DNA of 64,000 nt from positions 195,964 through 259,963 of the forward strand of contig JAAUZD010000026.1 of NCBI GenBank assembly GCA_014804785.1, given 5' to 3'. Below the pieces are notes generated by a model, which did not search any database, was not told the DNA's origin, and saw nothing but the letters and a program-made list of their open reading frames with translations. Positions 1 through 7,989 of the stretch are shown here, piece by piece (the first letter of the stretch is position 1; every line of letters starts with the position of its first letter). Both the position numbers and the translations under genes were made by a program. Origin of the DNA: Lachnospiraceae bacterium. Lineage in GTDB: Bacteria > Bacillota > Clostridia > Lachnospirales > Lachnospiraceae.

Positions 1-2
1 TG

Positions 3-65
3 GAGCATTTATTTGAGGATGTTCCGCCATTGTCTATAGAGGAGATTATCCGTGGACAGGATTAA
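3..65 (+). CDS. 3' end of a gene upstream of hipA (partial, probable HipB-like partner)
   Basis: An open frame runs from the window edge to a TAA at 63-65. Its visible C-terminus ends in SIEEIIRGQD. It overlaps the GTG start of the HipA-family gene by 14 bases, the tight coupling expected of an antitoxin/toxin pair. HipB-type partners are small helix-turn-helix proteins encoded just upstream of hipA. No DNA-binding domain lies inside the window, so the identity is inferred only from position. Confidence 0.55.
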   Translation, partial: EHLFEDVPPLSIEEIIRGQD

Positions 66-1191
66 ACAACTAAATGTATTTTATCGTGAGAATAAGGTAG
101 GAACTTTAGCGCTGTATAAGGAGCATCTGGCAGCTTTTGAATACGATAAGGAATGGATTGAAAACGGATTTTCTATTAGTCCGTTTTCTCTGCCTTTAGA
201 AAAAAGAATTTTTATTCCGGATATGGAGCCTTTTGGCGGTTTATTTGGTGTGTTTGCAGACAGCCTTCCGGATGGATGGGGACGTTTTCTGGTAGATCGT
301 CTGATGCTCAAAAATCACATGAATCCTGCCGTGGTTGGTAATTTGAACAGACTTGCGATTGTGGGTAATTCGGGGATGGGTGCGCTTTCCTATAGACCGG
401 AGATACAGCTGAATGCTGTGTCATCGATAATGGAGCTTGATCAAGTTGCAGAAGAGTGTGAGAGTCTATTGAAAACAGAATATTCTGCTAATCTGGATCA
501 ATTATTTCAACTGGGAGGCTCCTCCGGCGGCGCAAGACCTAAAATCCTGACGGAAATAGATGGTGAGGAATGGATTATCAAGTTTCCGTCTTATGATGAC
601 AAAAAGGATATTGGCAAACAGGAGTATGAGTATTCCTTATGTGCAAAAGAATGTGGCATTGAAATGACAGAAACAAAATTGTTCCATTCTGAAAGATGTG
701 CGGGATATTTTGGCACGAAGCGTTTTGATAGAGAAAGAAATGCCGGAAATGTTACGACTAAAATCCATATGCTTTCTGTCAGTGCTATATTGGAGACATC
801 TCATCGGATTCCTAATCTGGATTATCATCTTCTGATGAAACTTACTTTGGAAATCACTAAGGACTTTTCAGAGGTACTGAAGCTATATAGATTGATGTGC
901 TTTAATGTGTTTGCCCACAACAGGGATGATCATTCAAAAAATTTTTCCTATCTGTATGATGAAGGGGAATCGCGTTGGAGACTTGCACCTGCCTATGACC
1001 TGACTTACAGCAATTCCCTTGGGGGGGAACATGCTACTACCGTCAATGGAAACGGCTCTAATCCTGTGCTGACAGATTTGCTTGCTGTAGCTACGCAGAT
1101 TGGTATTCGGGAAACACAGGCTAAGAAGATTGCATTGGAGATTAGGGAATGTGTATGTGATATGTTGGGTGAGTATTTGCAAATAAAATGA
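52..1191 (+). CDS. hipA: HipA-family serine/threonine kinase (toxin-like)
   Basis: This 379-residue protein has the HipA N-terminal subdomain followed by the HipA kinase fold. A glycine-rich loop (GGSSGGARPK, about 155-164) is followed by the lysine strand WIIKF (about 174-178). The catalytic segment HNRDDHSKN lies at about 289-297, and the metal-binding aspartate follows in LAPAYDLTYS (about 311-320). Characterised HipA kinases phosphorylate aminoacyl-tRNA synthetases such as GltX, causing growth arrest and persistence; the target here is unknown. The start is the GTG that overlaps the end of the upstream gene. At 379 residues it is shorter than E. coli HipA (about 440) but keeps all kinase motifs, so it is probably active. 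Confidence 0.9.
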   Translation: MDRIKQLNVFYRENKVGTLALYKEHLAAFEYDKEWIENGFSISPFSLPLEKRIFIPDMEPFGGLFGVFADSLPDGWGRFLVDRLMLKNHMNPAVVGNLNRLAIVGNSGMGALSYRPEIQLNAVSSIMELDQVAEECESLLKTEYSANLDQLFQLGGSSGGARPKILTEIDGEEWIIKFPSYDDKKDIGKQEYEYSLCAKECGIEMTETKLFHSERCAGYFGTKRFDRERNAGNVTTKIHMLSVSAILETSHRIPNLDYHLLMKLTLEITKDFSEVLKLYRLMCFNVFAHNRDDHSKNFSYLYDEGESRWRLAPAYDLTYSNSLGGEHATTVNGNGSNPVLTDLLAVATQIGIRETQAKKIALEIRECVCDMLGEYLQIK

Positions 1192-1199
1192 TGTTGCCC

Positions 1200-1227
1200 T
1201 TGCAACTTTATGTTTTTATGCTAAAAT
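1200..1227 (+). promoter_or_regulatory. Promoter for the cobalamin-riboswitch transcript
   Basis: A TTGCAA -35 box (1200-1205) and a TAAAAT -10 box (1222-1227) are separated by 16 bp. They lie just upstream of the riboswitch, so transcription would start near 1233 and include the whole aptamer. Confidence 0.55.
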
Positions 1228-1260
1228 AATAACTTGGTAACAGACGGGAAATCCGTCGAT

Positions 1261-1471
1261 GATTGCGGTGCCGGACTATCATCCGGCTTAAAAAGGAACA
1301 ATGTGAAAATCATTGACAGCTTACTCTGAGGTAAGGCGGATGAGATTCCAGGGCAGGAATGCCAGCCATTGTATCAATGATGTGCGCAGCATGAAGTATA
1401 TTTTTAAAAGCAGCACAGATATGAGAAGGCGGAAAATCAGAAGAAGCCAAGTCCTAAGACTTGCCGTAATC
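1261..1471 (+). ncRNA. Cobalamin (B12) riboswitch
   Basis: The 320-base leader before the DUF4430 gene has cobalamin-aptamer features. A closing P1 stem pairs GATTGCGG (1261-1268) with CCGTAATC (1464-1471). A core segment AATGTGAAAATCATTGACAGC-like block sits at 1300-1320, corresponding to the conserved GGTGAAAATCC...ACAGC part. The 3' conserved motif GCCAAGTCCTAAGACTTGCC (1446-1465) corresponds to GCCAGGAGACCTGCC. I infer that adenosylcobalamin or a related corrinoid represses the two downstream transport genes. The central variable region is divergent, so the exact subclass is uncertain. Confidence 0.75.
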
Positions 1472-1510
1472 ATAAATCTGTTTCTTTGGTAGGAAGGAAA
1501 GGAGAAAAAG

Positions 1511-1909
1511 ATGAACAAAAAACAGAAGATTACTTTGGTAGGCGTATTTGCGGCGATTCTTGTTATTGCGGCAGTAGTAGCAGGGACGCTGAACTATCGC
1601 GCTACGCAGTCCGGTATGAAGGAATTTCAGGTTGAGGTGGTTTCTGACAGAGATGGATATTCTCAGACAACAGAATATAAGTCGGATGCCGAATATCTGG
1701 GAGAATTTTTAAGGACGATGGAGACCTGCGAATGGCAGGAGTCCGACTATGGAATTTATATCACCGGGTTTGACGGAATGCAGGAGGATTTGGATAACCA
1801 GTACTGGTGGTGTGTACTGGTTAATGGAGAATCCAGTGTGACAGGAGCGGATGAGATTCCCCTTGCGGATGGAGATGTATATTGCTTTACTTTGAAGCAG
1901 GGGTGGTAG
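1511..1909 (+). CDS. DUF4430 membrane-anchored protein, B12-riboswitch controlled
   Basis: This 132-residue protein has an N-terminal membrane anchor (about residues 7-28) followed by an extracytoplasmic DUF4430 domain. The domain resembles the beta domain of transcobalamin-like corrinoid binders and contains the typical aromatic/glycine segment QYWWCVLVNG (about 98-107). The gene follows a cobalamin riboswitch and ends one base before an ECF S-component gene. I infer that it captures a corrinoid outside the membrane and passes it to the S component. DUF4430 proteins also occur with other substrates, so the ligand rests on the riboswitch. The start ATG has an AGGAAGGAAAGGAG ribosome binding site. 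Confidence 0.75.
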   Translation: MNKKQKITLVGVFAAILVIAAVVAGTLNYRATQSGMKEFQVEVVSDRDGYSQTTEYKSDAEYLGEFLRTMETCEWQESDYGIYITGFDGMQEDLDNQYWWCVLVNGESSVTGADEIPLADGDVYCFTLKQGW

Positions 1910-1910
1910 G

Positions 1911-2414
1911 ATGTCGGTCAGGAAAATGACAAGGATAGCGCTTTTAAGCGCTATCCTTTATGTGTCAAAGGTTGCATTGGAAGCTTTTGCTAATGTGGAA
2001 TTGATTTCTACTCTGATTATTGTCTATACGCTGGTTTTTGGACGGGAAACCTTCTTGATTATAACGGTGTTTAATTTGTTCGAACTGATACAATGGGGAT
2101 TTGGAAGCTGGTGGGTAAGCTACCTGTATGTGTGGCCCCTGCTCTGCTTAAGCGTACTGCTGCTTAAGAAGCTGGTGAAGGAAGAATTTCTGGTCTGGAG
2201 TGTAGTGGCAGGATGCTTTGGGCTGATATTTGGCGGCCTGTTTGCCATAGCCTACCTTCCCATAGATCCGTCCCATGCTCTTGCATACTGGATATCAGGG
2301 CTTCCATGGGATGTCGGGCATGGGGTGTGTAATTTTGTTTTGACGATTGTACTCGGAAAACCTTTGTATAAAGTTCTGCGTATGCTGAAAAACCGTTTTT
2401 TTGCAGAAGAGTGA
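1911..2414 (+). CDS. ECF transporter S component, probably for cobalamin/corrinoids
   Basis: This 167-residue hydrophobic protein has about five to six membrane segments, the size and pattern of an energy-coupling-factor S component. It begins MSVRKMTRIALLSAILYVSK, like other S components of the ECF-type family whose first helix contacts the shared EcfT. The gene starts one base after the DUF4430 stop and shares its cobalamin riboswitch, which supports corrinoid uptake. No ecfA or ecfT lies in the window, so a shared group II energising module encoded elsewhere is expected. A bidirectional terminator follows. Confidence 0.75.
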   Translation: MSVRKMTRIALLSAILYVSKVALEAFANVELISTLIIVYTLVFGRETFLIITVFNLFELIQWGFGSWWVSYLYVWPLLCLSVLLLKKLVKEEFLVWSVVAGCFGLIFGGLFAIAYLPIDPSHALAYWISGLPWDVGHGVCNFVLTIVLGKPLYKVLRMLKNRFFAEE

Positions 2415-2427
2415 AAAAGCAAAAACG

Positions 2428-2472
2428 GCGACTGCACCATCTAAATAAAAGATAGAGCAGTCGCTGTTTTTT
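2428..2472 (+). terminator. Bidirectional intrinsic terminator
   Basis: GCGACTGC (2428-2435) pairs with GCAGTCGC (2457-2464) and is followed by TGTTTTTT. On the opposite strand the same stem is followed by CGTTTTTG, so it can also end the convergent YbjQ transcript. Confidence 0.85.
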
Positions 2473-2490
2473 GTATTTGCTGCAAAAAAA

Positions 2491-2802
2491 TTATTTGAAT
2501 TTTACTGCTGTCCCGTACGCCATCACTTCGGCAGCCCCTTGCATGACAGAAGAGGAGGAATAGCGGATGTTGACAATCGCGTCAGCGGAAAGGCGCTCTG
2601 CTTCCGCTATCATACGTTTCGTTGCCAGATCTCTTGCTTCATTCATCATATCGGTGTAAGCTTTTAGTTCGCCGCCGACGATGGTTTTAAAGCTCTGGGT
2701 AATGTCCCTGCCGATGTTCTTTGACTGGATGGTGCTGCCTTTTACCAGACCAAGCATTTCAAGTTCTTTTCCGTTGATGTAATCTGTGTTTACTAAAATC
2801 AT
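2491..2802 (-). CDS. YbjQ-family (UPF0145) protein
   Basis: This 103-residue protein matches the YbjQ/UPF0145 family, small oligomeric proteins with a dodecin-like alpha/beta fold. Family signatures include GLVKGSTIQSKNIGRDI (about 18-34) and the GGELKAYTDMMNEARDLATKRM helix region (about 43-64). It ends with the typical VMAYGTAVKF strand. The biochemical role of the family is not established, although a heavy-metal-binding label is often attached. It is the third gene of the SPFH-RHH-YbjQ group on the minus strand, with a 37-bp gap from the RHH gene and a GGAGT ribosome binding site. Confidence 0.85.
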   Translation of the reverse strand: MILVNTDYINGKELEMLGLVKGSTIQSKNIGRDITQSFKTIVGGELKAYTDMMNEARDLATKRMIAEAERLSADAIVNIRYSSSSVMQGAAEVMAYGTAVKFK

Positions 2803-2839
2803 TTTTTGTACTCCTTTTATTTAGAATATTTTTTTAATT

Positions 2840-3043
2840 TTAATGTAAATCCAGCTCCGGAGGAATATCAAATTCGCTGGGAACCGGTTTCCCGTTCTTC
2901 TTTCTTTGTCTGACACATTCCGTCAGTAAATATTCAATCTGCCCATTGACGGAACGAAAGTCATCCTCTGCCCATGCAGCTATGGCATCATAAAGTTTAG
3001 GAGAAAGCCGGAGAGGCACCTGTTTCTTTGTGTTGTCTGCCAT
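2840..3043 (-). CDS. Arc/MetJ-like ribbon-helix-helix DNA-binding protein
   Basis: This 67-residue protein has a ribbon-helix-helix pattern. A short strand QVPLRLSP (about 8-15) is followed by helix [12 protein letters not shown] (about 17-28) and helix [18 protein letters not shown] (about 32-49), and the tail is acidic. Such proteins bind short repeated operators as dimers. The gene starts one base after the SPFH stop codon, so the two are co-transcribed. The operon promoter carries two copies of an 8-bp palindrome (see 4091-4119), making autoregulation by this protein the simplest hypothesis. An antitoxin role is possible, but no toxin-like partner is visible. Confidence 0.8.
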   Translation of the reverse strand: MADNTKKQVPLRLSPKLYDAIAAWAEDDFRSVNGQIEYLLTECVRQRKKNGKPVPSEFDIPPELDLH

Positions 3044-3044
3044 A

Positions 3045-4055
3045 TTAATAAAGGCTTCCTGAGTTTACGATGGGCTGGGCATCCCGGTTTCCGCACAGAA
3101 CTACCAGTAAATTGGATACCATGGCAGCTTTTCGCTCTTCGTCTAATGTGACGACTTCGTTTTCGCTGAGACGTTCAAGCGCCATTTCTACCATGCCCAC
3201 AGCCCCATCTACAATCATCTTTCTGGCATCGATAATAGCGGATGCCTGCTGGCGCTGCAGCATTACTGCGGCAATTTCCGGTGCGTATGCAAGATAAGTA
3301 ATTCTTGCCTCTATGATTTCAAGACCTGCTTCATTTACCTTTTTCTGGATTTCAGACCGGATCCTCTCTGCAACAATCTCGCTGGAGCCTCTAAGAGAGC
3401 CCTCGTCTGCGATGCCGTCTCCTGTAGTATCCACATTGGGGGCAACGTCATAAGGATACATCCGGACAATGTCTCTAAGTGCGCTGTCACACTGTAAGGA
3501 CAGGTATTCCTTGTAGTTATCTACATTGAAAACCGCTTTTGCGGTATCTACCACTTTCCACATCACTGCAATGCCGATTTCCACAGGATTCCCAAGACAA
3601 TCGTTGATTTTCTGCCGGTTATTGTTTAAGGTCATTACCTTGAGGGATATTTTCTTGTTTACGGTTTCGAACTGTGATGCGCTTGTATCTGTGCCGATTT
3701 TAAGTGTGCCTAAAAGATTCTTTTCATTTACATCACCGCTTTGGTTCAGTTTTGTCTTTGCTGCCGGATTAAAAGCTGAGCAGAAAGGATTGATAAAATA
3801 AAAGCCGGCATCTTTTAAAGTTCCCACATATTTTCCAAAAAGTGTAAGAACCAATGCCTCTTGAGGTTTTATAATTTTTAATCCGCAAAAAGGAATCCAG
3901 CCTAGTGCCGTGTAGAGAAGCCCAATGATGAGCAAAACGGGATTGCCAAGAAATCCTCCTGAAATAATGCACACAATAGAGATAAGGTACAAAAAAATAA
4001 AAAGAAATAACATGATCATACCGTTCTTCTTGTTGTTAAGAATTTTTTCATCCAT
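3045..4055 (-). CDS. SPFH/Band-7 domain membrane protein
   Basis: This 336-residue protein has two hydrophobic segments at the N-terminus (about residues 13-35 and 41-64). An SPFH/Band-7 domain and a long alanine/glutamate-rich helical part follow, with [22 protein letters not shown] and [13 protein letters not shown] typical of stomatin/flotillin-like proteins. These proteins oligomerise and organise membrane microdomains or proteases. I chose the ATG at 4055 because an AAAGGAG ribosome binding site precedes it; a longer frame reaching 4100 would run into the -10 box. It is the first gene of an operon with RHH and YbjQ genes. Confidence 0.88.
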   Translation of the reverse strand: MDEKILNNKKNGMIMLFLFIFLYLISIVCIISGGFLGNPVLLIIGLLYTALGWIPFCGLKIIKPQEALVLTLFGKYVGTLKDAGFYFINPFCSAFNPAAKTKLNQSGDVNEKNLLGTLKIGTDTSASQFETVNKKISLKVMTLNNNRQKINDCLGNPVEIGIAVMWKVVDTAKAVFNVDNYKEYLSLQCDSALRDIVRMYPYDVAPNVDTTGDGIADEGSLRGSSEIVAERIRSEIQKKVNEAGLEIIEARITYLAYAPEIAAVMLQRQQASAIIDARKMIVDGAVGMVEMALERLSENEVVTLDEERKAAMVSNLLVVLCGNRDAQPIVNSGSLY

Positions 4056-4090
4056 AATGTAATTGTCTCCTTTGATTAATTGATATTTGA

Positions 4091-4119
4091 ATGATATCAT
4101 TTTGATATCACAATGTCAA
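4091..4119 (-). promoter_or_regulatory. Promoter with duplicated palindromic operator for the SPFH-RHH-YbjQ operon
   Basis: Read on the minus strand, TTGACA (4114-4119) and TATCAT (4091-4096) are separated by exactly 17 bp, close to an ideal housekeeping promoter. The octamer TGATATCA, itself a perfect palindrome, occurs twice (4092-4099 and 4103-4110) with a 3-bp gap, covering the -10 and most of the spacer. A protein bound there would block polymerase. The RHH product of the operon is the obvious candidate. Confidence 0.7.
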
Positions 4120-4152
4120 GAGCGCTATTTCAATAAACAGATATTTTATTCC

Positions 4153-4181
4153 TGTTCAACAAAGCGAGGATTAGGTATAAT
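4153..4181 (+). promoter_or_regulatory. Possible promoter for the 2-hydroxyacid dehydrogenase gene
   Basis: A consensus TATAAT (4176-4181) lies 58 bp before the start codon. The only -35 candidate at 17-bp spacing is the weak TGTTCA (4153-4158). Confidence 0.45.
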
Positions 4182-4238
4182 ACAAATTAAAGGCAGAAAG
4201 TGAGTAATATAATTTTGATATGAAAAGGAGAGAAGTGT

Positions 4239-5198
4239 ATGAAGATTGTCGTTTTGGAGAGAAACAGTGTAGGTACGGATGTGTCGATGGACGCTATTGG
4301 GAAATTGGGGGAAATGACGGTATGTCCGAATACTACGGCAGCAGATGTGGAAGAAAAGGTAAAGGATGCGGAAATCATAGTTGCAAATAAAGTTCCTTTA
4401 AATGAGAACACATTGAAGGATGCTGCAAATGTAAAATTGATATGTGAGTTTGCTACAGGGTATGATAACGTAGATCTGGAATATTGTAAGAGCAGAGGAA
4501 TTAAAGTGGCAAATATCGTGAATTATTCTACAGATGCTGTGGCGCAGCATACCTTCGCTCTTTGCTTTTATGTGCTGGAAAAACTTCGTCATTATGATGA
4601 GTATGTTAAGTCGGGCGCCTATGCGGCACAGGACAGGTTCTCAAACTTTGATTGTCCATTTACGGAATTAGCAGGGAAAACGTGGGGAATCGTGGGTATG
4701 GGTAATATTGGAAGAAAGGTGGGAAAGATTGCAGAAGCATTTGGCTGTAAGGTCATATTTTATTCTGCCTCCGGTAACAGTACCTGTACAGAGTATGAAA
4801 GGGTCAGCTTTGACACGCTTCTTAAAGAATCGGATTTTTTGTCGCTTCATTGCCCACTGAGCGATAAGACAAGGAATTTGATTAATTTGGATGCATTAAA
4901 GAAGATGAAGAAAAACGCGATCCTGGTTAACGTGGCAAGAGGTCCGGTGGTGAATGATGAAGATTTATATACGGCGCTGACGGAAGGATATATTGCAGGG
5001 GCAGGGTTGGATGTGACCAGCACAGAGCCTATGAAGGACAGCAATCCGTTAAGCAGGATTATGGACAGTAATAAACTGATCATTACACCTCATCTTGCAT
5101 GGGCAAGTGATGAGGCGAGAAACAGGTGTGTTTCTGAAACCTGCAAAAATATAGAAGCCTTTTTAAAGGGTGAAGACAGGAACATCGTCAATAAATAA
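4239..5198 (+). CDS. D-isomer-specific 2-hydroxyacid dehydrogenase (NAD-dependent)
   Basis: This 319-residue protein is full length for the family. The nucleotide-binding motif VGMGNIG lies at about 152-158. The catalytic triad is visible as Arg234 (NVARGPVV), Glu263 (STEPM) and His285 (TPHLAW). The enzyme interconverts a 2-oxoacid and a D-2-hydroxyacid in the cytosol with NAD(H). Candidate substrates are hydroxypyruvate/glycerate, pyruvate/lactate or a branched 2-oxoacid, which cannot be decided from sequence alone. An AAAAGGAGAG ribosome binding site precedes the ATG. The gene stands alone and converges on the AraC-family gene with only 9 bp between stop codons and no obvious terminator. 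Confidence 0.9.
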   Translation: MKIVVLERNSVGTDVSMDAIGKLGEMTVCPNTTAADVEEKVKDAEIIVANKVPLNENTLKDAANVKLICEFATGYDNVDLEYCKSRGIKVANIVNYSTDAVAQHTFALCFYVLEKLRHYDEYVKSGAYAAQDRFSNFDCPFTELAGKTWGIVGMGNIGRKVGKIAEAFGCKVIFYSASGNSTCTEYERVSFDTLLKESDFLSLHCPLSDKTRNLINLDALKKMKKNAILVNVARGPVVNDEDLYTALTEGYIAGAGLDVTSTEPMKDSNPLSRIMDSNKLIITPHLAWASDEARNRCVSETCKNIEAFLKGEDRNIVNK

Positions 5199-5207
5199 TG
5201 GAGGATT

Positions 5208-6074
5208 TTATTTCTGCTTTCGGTATTCGCTCCTATGCTGGATAGGTGTTTTTCCAGTGGCTTTTTTAAATACCTGAGAAAAATAGGATTGGGATGAAAA
5301 GCCCAGCATCGTAGAAATCTGGGAAATGGAGCAGGTAGTAGATTCAAGCAGGGACTTTCCTTCCTGGATTCTCTTCTGCAGAAGATAGTTGATAGGGGAA
5401 AGCCCTGTGTACTTCGTAAAGGCATGGGCCATATAATATTTATTCATATGAGTGAGGGAAGCCAAAGTATCCAGAGTGATATTTTCCGAATAATTTGCAT
5501 CCAGATAGTTTTTAATCTGGGTGCATTCTCTATTTAAAATCGTGTTATTGCTTTTTACCACAGACAGGTTGTCGTTCCGCAGCATACAGATTAAAAGCAC
5601 TTCCAGCAAATTCTGACAGACAGTTTCGTAATTCTCCTCTTTTCGGGAAATTTCTTCCAGCATAATATTCAAATAGGCATAAACATTGGAGCTCTGCATA
5701 TTATATTTATATACGGCGCCGGATGCGGTCTGCATGGAAATACCATCCTGGGCAGAGGCAATATTTTCAAATGAAAAAGAAAGCCCCTCTATTCCTAATA
5801 CAATATATTCAAGGGGAGTTGTCTGAAGAGACTTTTCCGTATGCTGTACATGGGGATTGATAATGACCATGTCATTCTTAGTCACAGGAAACTCTGAACC
5901 TTCTGCAATGAAGGAGCCGCTTCCGCTCACAACATAAAATAATTCGCTGAAAGGATGAGAATGAAGGATACTTTGCCAGTCCCCCTCGTATTTTGAAGTG
6001 GAAACATATAAAAGTCTGGAATGATCAAAGCATGACGATTTGGTGTTTTCTATACGATGTCTTGTATTTCCCAT
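5208..6074 (-). CDS. AraC-family transcriptional regulator with cupin sensor domain
   Basis: This 288-residue protein has an N-terminal cupin-like ligand domain (HSHPFSELFYVVSGSG at about 38-53, including metal/sugar-pocket histidines). The C-terminal AraC double helix-turn-helix starts at about residue 185 and contains LASLTHMNKYYMAHAFTKYTG and SISQISTMLGFSSQSYFSQVFKK-type helices. The gene is divergent from the GNB/LNB transporter operon with a 406-bp shared intergenic region, so it is the likely inducer-dependent activator of that operon. AraC/cupin regulators commonly sense sugars. The ligand is not known. Confidence 0.88.
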   Translation of the reverse strand: MGNTRHRIENTKSSCFDHSRLLYVSTSKYEGDWQSILHSHPFSELFYVVSGSGSFIAEGSEFPVTKNDMVIINPHVQHTEKSLQTTPLEYIVLGIEGLSFSFENIASAQDGISMQTASGAVYKYNMQSSNVYAYLNIMLEEISRKEENYETVCQNLLEVLLICMLRNDNLSVVKSNNTILNRECTQIKNYLDANYSENITLDTLASLTHMNKYYMAHAFTKYTGLSPINYLLQKRIQEGKSLLESTTCSISQISTMLGFSSQSYFSQVFKKATGKTPIQHRSEYRKQK

Positions 6075-6480
6075 TGATTTTGCCCTTCCCTGAAAATTTA
6101 TGCACTAAATATAGCAGAATTTATATATTTTGTCTATACAATATATGTGGTATAAATATATAAAAAATACAAAGAAAAAAGAAAGGGATAAAATAAAATA
6201 GATTGTATAGAAATTAATCATGTTTATTTTGTATCTTATAACAAATAGTTGATAATATGCATAAAAAATAAGAGAAAAAACCAATTTCGATGTGTAATTT
6301 GTACAATTCATAAAATGAAAAACTTCATTTTTTAAATAAAAATATATAAAAGCAAGATATATAAAATATCAAGCAACAATAAGATTGATTATAAAAAATG
6401 ATTTTACTATACTTAAGATACATTTAAGAAATGGAACCGATTGGAGAGTGCACAGCACAAATTTTAAGGAGGAATTTATT
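6075..6480. promoter_or_regulatory. Divergent control region between araC-type gene and sugar-uptake operon
   Basis: This 406-bp gene-free stretch is extremely AT-rich. A 10-bp inverted pair is present, TCTATACAAT (6133-6142) and ATTGTATAGA (6202-6211), with centres about 69 bp apart. These are candidate half-sites for the divergent AraC protein. No promoter could be chosen confidently because many TATAAA-like hexamers occur. A GGAGG ribosome binding site lies about 8 bases before the ATG at 6481. Confidence 0.4.
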
Positions 6481-7896
6481 ATGAAAATGAAAAAAGTTAT
6501 TTCAGCTTTGCTTGTAATGACCATGGTTGCATCTCTGTTGGCAGGGTGCGGTGGTTCAGGCAATGATGCTGGTTCATCTGAGGCAGGCGGTTCTAATGAT
6601 GCGGCGCAGAGCGGAACAGCACAGGCGGAAACATCATCAGAAACATCTGGCGGAGGTGCCGCAGTGGAAGAACAGGTACTTAAAGTAGCAGCTTTTGAAG
6701 GCGGTTACGGCGCAGACATGTGGTCAGAGGTTGTGGCAGCTTTTGAAGCTTCTCATCCCGGTGTTACCGTAGAGCTTACCATCGATAAGAAACTGGAAGA
6801 TGTAATTAGCCCCAGCATGAAAGCAGGCGACTATCCTGATGTAGTACATCTTGCTACAGGGCGTGAAGCAGCTCTGACAGAGACGCTGACCAAGGAAAAC
6901 GCGCTTCTTCCTTTAACAGACGTCCTTGAGATGACGGTACCCGGCGAAGACGTAAAAGTAAAAGACAAAATCATTCCCGGTTTCCTTGACACATTGGCAA
7001 CCAATCCTTATGGGGACGGTGTCACTTATTATGCACCTATGTTCTACAGCCCCTGCGGTCTGTTCTACAATGCAGGACTGTTTAAGGAAAAAGGATGGGA
7101 TGTACCTACTTCCTGGAGTGAAATGTGGGAATTGGGCGATACAGCAGCAGCCGACGGTATTGCATTGTTTACTTATCCTACAACCGGATATTTTGACGCA
7201 TTTACATATGCAGCGTTAGCTTCTGCAGGCGGATCAGATTTCTTCGACAGCTGTATGACATATGAAGACGGCATCTGGGAAAGCGCAGACGCAACCAAGG
7301 TATTTGAACTGGTTGGCACATTGGCAGGCTATACAGAAGCAACTACCGTTGCAAATGCGAACAATGACAACTTTACAAAGAATCAGCAGCTGATTCTTGA
7401 TAACAAAGCAATCTTCTGTCCTAACGGCACATGGCTGCCCGGTGAAATGGCAGATGCTCCCAGAGCAGACGGTTTTGAGTGGGGCTTTATGGCACTTCCC
7501 GCAGTGAATGACGGCGGAGCAGGCTGTTCCTTCTGCTGGTTCGAGCAGATGTGGATTCCTGCGGCAGCACAGAATCAGGATATGGCAAAAGAATTTGTAG
7601 CTTACATGTATTCTGATGAAGCAGCACAGATTTTTGCAAAATCTACAGCAATTCAGCCGATTACTGGTGTCAGTGACTATCTGGAAGGCGACAATAAGAT
7701 GTTCTACAGCATTTATGACAATGGCGCAACCGCAGTTATGGGCGGATTTGCAGCTACTGCACCGGTAGAAGGTGTTAACATGCTGGATACCTTATGCGGA
7801 ACAGTCAACAGTATCGTAAGCGGTGACAAGACTGTAGCCGAGTGGCAGGCAGCCGTAGAAGAAGCAAGTGATAAATTAAGAGCGGCAATGGAATAA
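6481..7896 (+). CDS. Extracellular sugar-binding lipoprotein of an ABC importer (probable GNB/LNB binder)
   Basis: The 471-residue protein begins with a signal peptide and lipobox (LLAGC, Cys22). A Ser/Gly/Ala-rich linker follows, then a family-1 (MalE-like) solute-binding domain. The operon (two permeases, GH112 phosphorylase and N-acetylhexosamine kinase) suggests that it captures lacto-N-biose, galacto-N-biose or a related disaccharide from host glycans. I chose the ATG at 6481 because GGAGG and the signal peptide begin there. A strong terminator-like hairpin follows, which would make this component more abundant than the permeases. Confidence 0.88.
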   Translation: MKMKKVISALLVMTMVASLLAGCGGSGNDAGSSEAGGSNDAAQSGTAQAETSSETSGGGAAVEEQVLKVAAFEGGYGADMWSEVVAAFEASHPGVTVELTIDKKLEDVISPSMKAGDYPDVVHLATGREAALTETLTKENALLPLTDVLEMTVPGEDVKVKDKIIPGFLDTLATNPYGDGVTYYAPMFYSPCGLFYNAGLFKEKGWDVPTSWSEMWELGDTAAADGIALFTYPTTGYFDAFTYAALASAGGSDFFDSCMTYEDGIWESADATKVFELVGTLAGYTEATTVANANNDNFTKNQQLILDNKAIFCPNGTWLPGEMADAPRADGFEWGFMALPAVNDGGAGCSFCWFEQMWIPAAAQNQDMAKEFVAYMYSDEAAQIFAKSTAIQPITGVSDYLEGDNKMFYSIYDNGATAVMGGFAATAPVEGVNMLDTLCGTVNSIVSGDKTVAEWQAAVEEASDKLRAAME

Positions 7897-7907
7897 GAGT
7901 TTAAGGG

Positions 7908-7942
7908 GTGCTCCAGAGGTTTCCGCCTTTGGAGCACTTTTT
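7908..7942 (+). terminator. Intercistronic terminator/attenuator after the binding protein gene
   Basis: GTGCTCCA (7908-7915) pairs with TGGAGCAC (7930-7937), and further AGG/CCT pairing extends the stem towards the loop. TTTTT follows at once. It lies 12 bases after the binding-protein stop codon and before the permease genes. Partial read-through would set the usual excess of binding protein over permease. Confidence 0.8.
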
Positions 7943-7989
7943 GTTACAATAAGCTGGCTCGAGAAGCGTGGCAGCGTTTGTTTACATAA

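Noticed and set aside
52-1191. Complete HipBA toxin-antitoxin module
   Set aside because: Only the last 20 codons of the upstream gene are in the window, so a HipB antitoxin cannot be confirmed.
6430-6450. Catabolite (cre) site near TGGAACCGATTGGA upstream of the sugar-binding protein
   Set aside because: Three mismatches at key positions of the cre consensus make it unconvincing.
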